Below are positions 56,775-64,000 of a stretch of DNA of 64,000 bases, in pieces. The stretch is from an uncultured Fidelibacterota bacterium (GTDB taxonomy: Bacteria; Fidelibacterota; Marinisomatia; Marinisomatales; Marinisomataceae): positions 24,190 through 88,189 of the forward strand of contig CABZMF010000003.1 in assembly GCA_902526795.1 (NCBI GenBank). The letters are read 5' to 3'. A model generated the notes under the pieces. It worked only from the letters and a program-made list of their open reading frames with translations. It was not told the origin of the DNA and did not search any database. A program made the position numbers and the translations under genes. Numbering within the stretch: the first letter of the stretch is position 1; each line of letters starts with the position of its first letter.

Positions 56775-58262
56775 ATGTCAAAAAATAAATTTGGTGAGTT
56801 CCCATTCGAAAAGGGTATATATAAAAATATGTATAAAGATAGATTGTGGACAATGAGACAATATGCAGGTTTCTCATCAGTTCATGAATCTAATAAAAGA
56901 TATTTAAAACTAATTGAAAATGGAGTAAGTGGATTATCAATTGCTTTTGATTTACCAACCCAAATGGGTTTTGATTCTGATGATGATATGTCTCTTGGTG
57001 AAATTGGAAAATCTGGTGTTCCTATATCAACAATCGATGATATGGAAAATCTTTTTAAAGATATAGATTTAGAAAAAATTTCTGTCTCAATGACGATTAA
57101 TTCTACTGCTGCCATTTTGTTGGCATTTTATTTTGCTCTAGCTAAAAAGAGAGGTTATGATTTTGAAAAGTTACGTGGAACATTACAAAATGACATCTTG
57201 AAAGAGTATATTGCAAGGGGTACTTATATTTTTCCAGTTGAACATTCTCTAAGGCTAACCTCAAATATTTTTGAATTTTGTCAAAAAAATCTTCCTAAAT
57301 GGAATAGCATATCTATTTCAGGTTATCACATTAGGGAAGCTGGAAGTACAGCTATTGAAGAACTAGCTTTTACCTTTGCTAATGCAATTACATATCTAGA
57401 GAAAGCTAAAGAAGATGGTTTAGATATTGAAAGATTAACCGAAAAGGTGTCATTTTTTTTCAATGCTCATAGAGATTTCTTCGAAGAAATTGCAAAGTTC
57501 AGAGCAGCTAGAGTTTTATGGGCACAAATAATAAAAAAACATTTCAAAATCACAAACGTAAAATCGCAAATTTGTAGATTTCATGTTCAAACAGGCGGAT
57601 CAACACTAACGGCTCAACAAATAGATAATAATATTGCTAGAACTACATTAGAAAGTTTATCAGCTGTATTAGGAGGAGCTCAATCAATACACACAAATGG
57701 CAAAGATGAGGCAGTAAGTTTACCATCAGAAGAAAATGCAACAACGGCCTTGAGAATACAACAAATAATTGCGCATGAGAGTGGAGTAACAAATTATATT
57801 GATCCGATTGGAGATAGCACATTAATTAAAGATTTAACTCATAAAATGATAAAAGAAGTGAATTTAAAAATTGATGATATTTTTCAAAATGGTGGAATGA
57901 AAACCTTAATTGAAAATGGTGAAATTCAAAAAGAAATAGAGGATTCAGCATTTGAATTCCAAGAAAATATTGATGCTAAAAAAACTCTTCTTATTGGCGT
58001 AAATAAATTCGTAAATAAAGAAGAGAAAATTGATCATGGCACATCATTCGTGGACAAATCTAAAGATCGATTAGAAATGTTAAAAACTTTTAAAAAAAGT
58101 AGAGATTCAAAAATTATTGATGAAGCTCTTAAAGATTTGGTTCAGTCTGCGGAAAGTGGAAGAAACCTTATGCCTCAAATAATAAACTGCGTAGAGAAAA
58201 ATTGCACATTAGGAGAAATAATATTTGCTTTAAAAAGAGTTTTTGGGGAATATTCGGAATAA
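56775..58262 (+). CDS. Methylmalonyl-CoA mutase family large (catalytic) subunit, no B12 domain
   Basis: TMRQYAGFSSVHESNKRY, LSIAFDLPTQMGFDSDD, FHVQTGGSTLTAQQIDNNIARTTLESLSAVLGGAQSIHTNGKDEA. Confidence 0.92.
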   Translation: MSKNKFGEFPFEKGIYKNMYKDRLWTMRQYAGFSSVHESNKRYLKLIENGVSGLSIAFDLPTQMGFDSDDDMSLGEIGKSGVPISTIDDMENLFKDIDLEKISVSMTINSTAAILLAFYFALAKKRGYDFEKLRGTLQNDILKEYIARGTYIFPVEHSLRLTSNIFEFCQKNLPKWNSISISGYHIREAGSTAIEELAFTFANAITYLEKAKEDGLDIERLTEKVSFFFNAHRDFFEEIAKFRAARVLWAQIIKKHFKITNVKSQICRFHVQTGGSTLTAQQIDNNIARTTLESLSAVLGGAQSIHTNGKDEAVSLPSEENATTALRIQQIIAHESGVTNYIDPIGDSTLIKDLTHKMIKEVNLKIDDIFQNGGMKTLIENGEIQKEIEDSAFEFQENIDAKKTLLIGVNKFVNKEEKIDHGTSFVDKSKDRLEMLKTFKKSRDSKIIDEALKDLVQSAESGRNLMPQIINCVEKNCTLGEIIFALKRVFGEYSE

Positions 58263-58312
58263 ATAATTAGGAACATTTTTTTTTGTATAAGTTTTAATAA
58301 TTGGAGGATAAT

Positions 58313-58885
58313 ATGAAAAAAACAAAATTAATTTTTATTTTAACATCATTTATATTGGTTGGTTGCTCAGGAAGTATTCCAAGCGTTGGAAATGAGGTAT
58401 CTGTTCAAACAACTGACGATAGTAAAGATGTTGCGCAACAACAAGAAGTTTCAGTTGAAACTTTTACTGTACAAGAACCAGAATCACCACCGCTACCTGT
58501 TACCGTATTTGAGCCATACATGATTAAAAGAGGAGACTTTTTAACAAAAATTGCACTAAGAGAATATGGAGATGCTTCAATGTGGAGAGACATATATTCT
58601 TGGAATAAAGATGAAATTGGCGATGATCCTGACCGATTATATCCTTATAATTTTCTTTCACTGGAGAGAGAATCTTCAAATGCAAGAGATTGTGATCCAG
58701 AATTCTTTGACTATACAATTCAATCCGGAGATACTGCATGGAATTTAGCCCAAAGAGTTTACGGTGATGAATTAGCTTGGGTAATTATTTATGTAGATAA
58801 CTCCAACCTGATTAAATCAAATGACGGAGTACTTCAACCAGGAACAATATTCAAGATGAGAAAAAAACTTGATCCTTGCAATTAG
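58313..58885 (+). CDS. LysM-domain lipoprotein
   Basis: Lipobox LVGCSG; MIKRGDFLTKIALREYGDASMWRDIYSWN and IQSGDTAWNLAQRVYGDELAW; GGAGGA SD upstream. Confidence 0.85.
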   Translation: MKKTKLIFILTSFILVGCSGSIPSVGNEVSVQTTDDSKDVAQQQEVSVETFTVQEPESPPLPVTVFEPYMIKRGDFLTKIALREYGDASMWRDIYSWNKDEIGDDPDRLYPYNFLSLERESSNARDCDPEFFDYTIQSGDTAWNLAQRVYGDELAWVIIYVDNSNLIKSNDGVLQPGTIFKMRKKLDPCN

Positions 58886-59475
58886 CTCTAAAAGAAATTG
58901 ATTTAAAAACTAGTTGGATAAAACCTGGTAAAAAATCATTCATTTACAAAGAAGTAATTGATTCAACTTTGGACATTGCATTAAGCATTGATAATCAAAA
59001 AAACTCTGTTGGGAAAATTGTTATCTGTGATAATCAATTATCTGGGAAAGGCTCTTACAATAAATCTTGGTACAGCGAACCATACAAGGATTTAACTTTT
59101 AGTATAATTCTTGGATCAAGAAATAATTTTCAGCAAAATTTGATTGACGAAACTTGTGAAACTATAATTAATATACTGAAGAAGAGTAAAATTATTGCAT
59201 ATCAAAAAAAACCAAATGATATATATGTAAATAACAAAAAAATTGCAGGTATCCTTTTATCGAACATACAAAACAAAGCTAATCGTCCATATCAAGCTCT
59301 AAGTATTGGAATAAATGTAAACTCAAATTTTGACTTAAAAAAAATTGACAAAAATGCAAAAGTAAATAGCACATCATTTTTTAAAGAACTAAAAATTATT
59401 ACTAAAAGAGAAAAAGTTTTAGTCGAAATACTAGAAACAATTGATAAAATTATTCAAAAGCAGATAAATCGGTAA
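58876..59475 (+). CDS. birA: Biotin--protein ligase (BirA catalytic domain)
   Basis: TTG start; LSGKGSYNKSWYSEPYKDLTFSI, KKPNDIYVNNKKIAGILL. Confidence 0.82.
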   Translation: MQLALKEIDLKTSWIKPGKKSFIYKEVIDSTLDIALSIDNQKNSVGKIVICDNQLSGKGSYNKSWYSEPYKDLTFSIILGSRNNFQQNLIDETCETIINILKKSKIIAYQKKPNDIYVNNKKIAGILLSNIQNKANRPYQALSIGINVNSNFDLKKIDKNAKVNSTSFFKELKIITKREKVLVEILETIDKIIQKQINR

Positions 59476-60619
59476 TTTTTTGACCAAGAATGAGCGTATG
59501 AATTTCATGTGTTCCTTCGTATGTATAAACAGTTTCAAGATTCATCATATGCCTCATTACAGAATAATCATCCATTATACCATTAGCTCCTAAAATTTCT
59601 CTGGCACTTCTAGCACAATCTCTTGCAATCGCAACATTATTTTTCTTTCCTAAAGAAATATGAGAAAAATCCAATTTACCAGAATCTTTGAGCTTACCAA
59701 GTTGTATTGCTAGTAGTTGTGCTTTGGTTATTTCTTGAACCATGCTAACAAGCTTTTGTTGAGTTAATTGAAAACCAGCAATAGGTTTTGAAAATTGCTT
59801 TCTGTCCTTACTATAAGCTAAGGCAACTTCATAACAATCTATAGCTGCTCCAATTGTACCCCAAACAATCGAATATCTAGCTTGGGTGAGGCATGATAAA
59901 GGACCCTTAAGCCCTTCAACTCCTGGCAAACGATTTTTATCCGAAACTCTAACGTCTTTCATTAATAGCTCAGAAGTAATAGAAGCTCTTAAGCTCATTT
60001 TCCCATGAATATTAGATGAAGAAAAACCTTCCATTCCTTTCTCCAAAAGAAAGCCTCTTACAATATCATCTTCATCTTTTGCCCAAACCACTGCCACATC
60101 AGCAATTGAACCATTTGTAATCCACATTTTAGAACCATTAATGATCCAATCATCGCCGTCTTTGAATGCTTTGGTAGTCATACCGGCCGGATCTGAACCA
60201 TGATTAGATTCTGTTAAACCAAAACAACCAATAGCTTCTCCTGACGCAAGTTTTGGAAGCCATTTTTCTTTTTGTTTATCTGTTCCGTACTCAAAAATAG
60301 GATACATTACAAGTCCACCTTGAACACTACAAACAGATCTTAATCCAGAATCACCTTTTTCTAATTCTTGCATGATAAGTCCATAACCAGTACTGCTTAT
60401 CTCGCTTCCTCCATATTTTTTCGGAAGTGTCGCGCCAAAAAATCCTAATGCACCCATTCTTGAAATTAGCTGTGTGGGAAAAGAACCTCTTTCGTAGTAT
60501 TCACTAACAATGGGAGAAAATTCTTTAGTTACAAATTCATTTGCGGTCTTTTGTATTAGTAGCTCTTCATCTGATAAAAGAGTTGTAATGTTACAAAAAT
60601 CTGGACCAATATATTTCAT
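59450..60619 (-). CDS. Acyl-CoA dehydrogenase, glutaryl-CoA-dehydrogenase-like
   Basis: CFGLTESNHGSDPAGM, GSKMWITNGSIADVAVVWAK, YEGTHEIHTLILGQ. Confidence 0.93.
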   Translation of the reverse strand: MKYIGPDFCNITTLLSDEELLIQKTANEFVTKEFSPIVSEYYERGSFPTQLISRMGALGFFGATLPKKYGGSEISSTGYGLIMQELEKGDSGLRSVCSVQGGLVMYPIFEYGTDKQKEKWLPKLASGEAIGCFGLTESNHGSDPAGMTTKAFKDGDDWIINGSKMWITNGSIADVAVVWAKDEDDIVRGFLLEKGMEGFSSSNIHGKMSLRASITSELLMKDVRVSDKNRLPGVEGLKGPLSCLTQARYSIVWGTIGAAIDCYEVALAYSKDRKQFSKPIAGFQLTQQKLVSMVQEITKAQLLAIQLGKLKDSGKLDFSHISLGKKNNVAIARDCARSAREILGANGIMDDYSVMRHMMNLETVYTYEGTHEIHTLILGQKITDLSAFE

Positions 60620-60652
60620 AATTTAATAATCTGAATTTTAAATCAAATTTTA

Positions 60653-61432
60653 CTAAAAAAGCAAATCAGAAATCTCTTCATATAATTTTAAATTTGTAGC
60701 GATTATTGTATCTGTAACAAGTGTTTTTTTTTGATTATATATAATTTTTTTATTATTTATAGTTTTAAATATTCCGCCAGCTTCAGTCACGAGACAATCT
60801 CCTGCACAAATATCCCACTCATTTTTAGGTGCAACAGTAGCAAAAATATCATGCTCTCCAGCACTAACCAATGCTAATTTATAAGCCACACTTCCTATAG
60901 GCATAATTGATTTAAGTTGATTTCTAAATGGCTCCCACTCATTTCTTTTTAATTCAGACCTGCTTACTACAATGGATGAACTAATTAAACTATTTTTTTT
61001 GCTTACATGCACTTTTTCTCCATTGAAATACACACCTTTGCCTTTTTCACAAGAGAACATTTCTTTCCTGATTGGGTTGTAAATAACACCTACGACAGGT
61101 TCCCCATCTTCAACTAAGCCTATACTCACAGTAAAATGAGGAACACCTTCAATAAACTCCTTAGTTCCATCTAACGGATCTACGATCCATACTCTTTTTT
61201 TTGATAATCTTTCATCTGTGTCAACTGTTTCCTCTGAAAGCCAACCATATTCCGGAAATTCATTTGATAAAAAATTAAATAAATACTCATCAGCTTTAAA
61301 ATCAGCTATGGTTACGGGATTATTAAGTCCTTTCATCTCAATCTTTTTATCTGAAGATTGATAATAGTTCATAAGAATTTTACCCGCGTTTCTTGCTGCA
61401 ACTTTTGCTGATATTAATTCTTCATTAAACAT
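60653..61432 (-). CDS. Inositol monophosphatase family (CysQ/HisN-like)
   Basis: LSEETVDT, WIVDPLDGTKEFIEGVPHFTVSIGL, EWDICAGDCLVTEAGG. Confidence 0.92.
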   Translation of the reverse strand: MFNEELISAKVAARNAGKILMNYYQSSDKKIEMKGLNNPVTIADFKADEYLFNFLSNEFPEYGWLSEETVDTDERLSKKRVWIVDPLDGTKEFIEGVPHFTVSIGLVEDGEPVVGVIYNPIRKEMFSCEKGKGVYFNGEKVHVSKKNSLISSSIVVSRSELKRNEWEPFRNQLKSIMPIGSVAYKLALVSAGEHDIFATVAPKNEWDICAGDCLVTEAGGIFKTINNKKIIYNQKKTLVTDTIIATNLKLYEEISDLLF

Positions 61433-61620
61433 ATGACTTGATTATATGTATTTTAAACGTAAATTTCGTTAAATTAATGATAATTTGAGGCTAGAAGCTT
61501 AAAACAGTTTTTTTATAATTTTTTTTTTAATCAAAAGTGATTTTCTTATAAAGTACTTCTTACCTCAATTAAAACAGAAAAGTAAATCAGAATATTATTA
61601 TTTCTGATTAAGAGAGGTAC

Positions 61621-63129
61621 ATGACGATGAAGAAAGAAATCTACATCAGTAAAGGAGTAGGTGAAACGCGAATTGCCGTAAAAGAAAATGGTAAATTGGC
61701 TGAATTACATGTCGACAAACAATCACAGATAAAAACCGTTGGGAATATTTACAAGGGCGTTGTCGAAAATGTAATACCTGGTATGCAAGCTGCTTTTGTT
61801 AACATTGGTCAGGGTGTTAATGCATTTTTGCCCTTTTCAGAAATATCTGATTCTGAACTAATAGTCGAGAAGAATAATAAAACTCAAAATTCAAAAGAAG
61901 TTGATGTGCTTCTCAAGCCTGGACAAGAAATCATTGTTCAGGTTATTAAAGAACCATTTGATAAAAAAGGTGCAAGAGTCACAACTGATTTATCAATCGC
62001 TGGACGATTTTTAGTATTAATTCCAAAATCAAAATATATTGGTGTCTCAAAAAAAATGAGGGACAAATATGAAAGAAGGCGTTTAAAGAAAATTGCAACT
62101 GGAATTAAACAACCTGGACTTGGAATGATAATTAGAACTGTTGCTGAAAATAAAACTAACTCACAAATCGAAAATGACTACAAAGCTTTAATAAAAAAAT
62201 ATAATGAACTCTTATATAAATCTGAGAAAAACCAAGCGCCTAAGCTTATTCACAATGATTTAAGGGTGACTTCTAGCGTATTACGTGATTTGATTAGTGA
62301 AAAAGTCGAAAAAATTGTTGTTGATTCAAAAGAGGACTATAAAAAAATAAAAAAAATGATAAAAGAAGATGCTTTGGATATTGGAGATGCCTTAGAACAT
62401 TACAGAAAACGTCAACCTCTGTTTAAAGATAGTGGAATTGATAATTCAATGATGAAGCTTTTACGAAAGAAGGCTTGGCTAAAAAGCGGAGCTTATTTGA
62501 TTATTGAAAGAACAGAGGCTATGGTTGTAGTTGACGTTAATAGTGGAAAATTCGTTGGGAAGAAGGGTCATGAAGAAAATTCATTAAAAATCAATCTTGA
62601 AGCAGCAAAGGAAATTTGTTCTCAACTAAGGTTAAGGCACTTGTCAGGATTAATCCTCATTGACTTTATAGACATGGTAAAATCTGAGAATAGAAAAAAA
62701 GTATTTTTAGAGATGAAAAAAGAGCTTAAAAAAGATCGTGCGAAAGTTGCTGTATCTGAAATTTCAGAATTTGGCATTCTTGAAATGACTCGAGAAAGAA
62801 CTGGATTGAGTATTATAGATTCTCTTACAGAATGTTGTGAAGTTTGTAATGGCAATGGCAGAATTATATCAAAAGATACACTTCTTACAAGAATTGATTA
62901 TTGGCTAAGAGATTATAAGAAAAAAAATAAAGATTTAAGACTGAATCTATTTTTGCATCCTGAATTAGCTGAATACCTAAAAAAAGAAAAAATGAGGGAT
63001 TATATAAGCCTAATGTGGAAAAATTTTGTTTATTTAAAAGTAATAAAAGATGAAACAATGAATAAAAATGAATTTAGATTTACAAAAACTTCAGATTCAA
63101 AAGATATCACAAATGAAATAGGTACTTGA
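61621..63129 (+). CDS. rng: Ribonuclease G/E family
   Basis: GNIYKGVVENVIPGMQAAFVNIGQGVNAFLPFSE, VVVDVNSGKFVGKKG, GLILIDFIDM, CEVCNGNGRI. Confidence 0.95.
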   Translation: MTMKKEIYISKGVGETRIAVKENGKLAELHVDKQSQIKTVGNIYKGVVENVIPGMQAAFVNIGQGVNAFLPFSEISDSELIVEKNNKTQNSKEVDVLLKPGQEIIVQVIKEPFDKKGARVTTDLSIAGRFLVLIPKSKYIGVSKKMRDKYERRRLKKIATGIKQPGLGMIIRTVAENKTNSQIENDYKALIKKYNELLYKSEKNQAPKLIHNDLRVTSSVLRDLISEKVEKIVVDSKEDYKKIKKMIKEDALDIGDALEHYRKRQPLFKDSGIDNSMMKLLRKKAWLKSGAYLIIERTEAMVVVDVNSGKFVGKKGHEENSLKINLEAAKEICSQLRLRHLSGLILIDFIDMVKSENRKKVFLEMKKELKKDRAKVAVSEISEFGILEMTRERTGLSIIDSLTECCEVCNGNGRIISKDTLLTRIDYWLRDYKKKNKDLRLNLFLHPELAEYLKKEKMRDYISLMWKNFVYLKVIKDETMNKNEFRFTKTSDSKDITNEIGT

Positions 63130-63162
63130 AAAGGAAGAAATTAGCTATTAAGTTCCCACGCT

Positions 63163-63537
63163 ATGTTTGCAATTGTTGAAATATATGGAAAACAATATAA
63201 GGTTGCTAAAGGTGACATCGTTCTAATAAATTCGAAGATAGACGTTGCTGAAGGTAAGACTATAAAGTTTGATAACGTTAAGGCAGTATCTGATAAAGAT
63301 AAGAATCTTTTTAATGCAAAGGATTTATCAAAATATAATGTTAGTGCCAAAGTAATCGAACATAAAAGAGATGCTAAGGTCACAGTTATTAAGAAAAAAA
63401 GACGTAAAGGCTACCAAAGAAAACGTGGTCATCGACAAGATCTTACTTTATTAGAAATAAAATCAATTTCAGCTACAAAAGCAAAAAAACCAGCTGCAAA
63501 AAAACCAGCTGCAAAAAAAGCTAAGGATAAAAAATAA
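63163..63537 (+). CDS. rplU: 50S ribosomal protein L21 with Lys/Ala-rich tail
   Basis: MFAIVEIYGKQYKVAKGD, KKKRRKGYQRKRGHRQDLTLLEI. Confidence 0.96.
   Translation: MFAIVEIYGKQYKVAKGDIVLINSKIDVAEGKTIKFDNVKAVSDKDKNLFNAKDLSKYNVSAKVIEHKRDAKVTVIKKKRRKGYQRKRGHRQDLTLLEIKSISATKAKKPAAKKPAAKKAKDKK
63481..63517 (+). repeat. Short in-frame tandem repeat in the rplU 3' end
   Basis: GCAAAAAAACCAGCT x2 followed by GCAAAAA (AKKPA AKKPA AKK). Confidence 0.9.
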
Positions 63538-63549
63538 AAGGTACTAATT

Positions 63550-63804
63550 ATGGCTCATAAGAAGGGACAAGGTAGTTCAAGAAACGGAAGAGATTCAAAT
63601 GCTAAGAGATTAGGTGTAAAAGTCTCAGATGGACAATCAATTTTAGCAGGTGGAATTATTATCAAACAAAGAGGAACTAAATATCATCCCGGCAGAAATG
63701 TTAAGAGGGGTAATGATGATACTCTTTTTGCTACATCTCATGGTTTAGTAAAGTTTAGCAAAAAAGGTGGTACAACCTTTGTGAGTGTTCAAGAATTAAA
63801 TTAA
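63550..63804 (+). CDS. rpmA: 50S ribosomal protein L27
   Basis: [54 protein letters not shown]. Confidence 0.98.
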   Translation: MAHKKGQGSSRNGRDSNAKRLGVKVSDGQSILAGGIIIKQRGTKYHPGRNVKRGNDDTLFATSHGLVKFSKKGGTTFVSVQELN

Positions 63805-63807
63805 GGT

Positions 63808-64000
63808 ATGTCTAGACCTAAAATAGCGTTAATTGGTGGTGGCCAAGTAGGTGGTAACATTGCCCTTCTTTCCGCTCAAAAAGAACTTGGCGACTTAGTT
63901 ATAGTTGATATTCCAGAAGCTGAAAATTTTATGAAAGGTAAAGCCTTAGATATTTCTCAATTACTTCCTCATGATGGTTATGATTCTAAACTAATTGGAA
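63808..64000 (+). CDS. mdh: Malate dehydrogenase, 3' truncated by window edge
   Basis: [64 protein letters not shown]. Confidence 0.9.
   Translation, partial: MSRPKIALIGGGQVGGNIALLSAQKELGDLVIVDIPEAENFMKGKALDISQLLPHDGYDSKLIG

Overview
AT-rich bacterial chromosomal window that is almost fully coding. It looks like a compact marine-type genome with Bacteroidota/Marinimicrobia-like gene content; the taxonomy is an inference from protein motifs and was not tested. I support about 60 protein genes and 5 tRNAs (Val-TAC, Glu-TTC, Asn-GTT, Pro-TGG, His-GTG). The window is mostly housekeeping and metabolism: ubiE, lon, lpd-lipB-lipA, folE/yhhQ/queD, nth, citrate synthase, the riboflavin cluster ribD-ribE-ribBA-ribH, lgt, dcd, LptF/G, PBP1A, fumC, a 2-oxoacid:ferredoxin oxidoreductase pair, a large SUF Fe-S operon with two SufT-like genes and a DUF2480-like gene, etfB-etfA-membrane Fe-S oxidoreductase, a methylmalonyl-CoA-mutase-type large subunit, RNase G, rplU-rpmA and the start of mdh. 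I see no CRISPR array, prophage, transposon, toxin-antitoxin pair or obvious defence island. I did not find a clear new multi-gene system. The items most worth a second look are: a candidate structured ncRNA between tRNA-Glu and tRNA-Asn that shares a GCGGGGGAAA motif with a long hairpin near etfB; near-universal overlap or abutment of convergent gene ends; the expanded SUF operon divergent from korAB; an aldo/keto reductase with a DUF5522-like Cys-rich N-terminal extension; and several domain-reduced enzymes (Lpd, Nth, GlmU-like).
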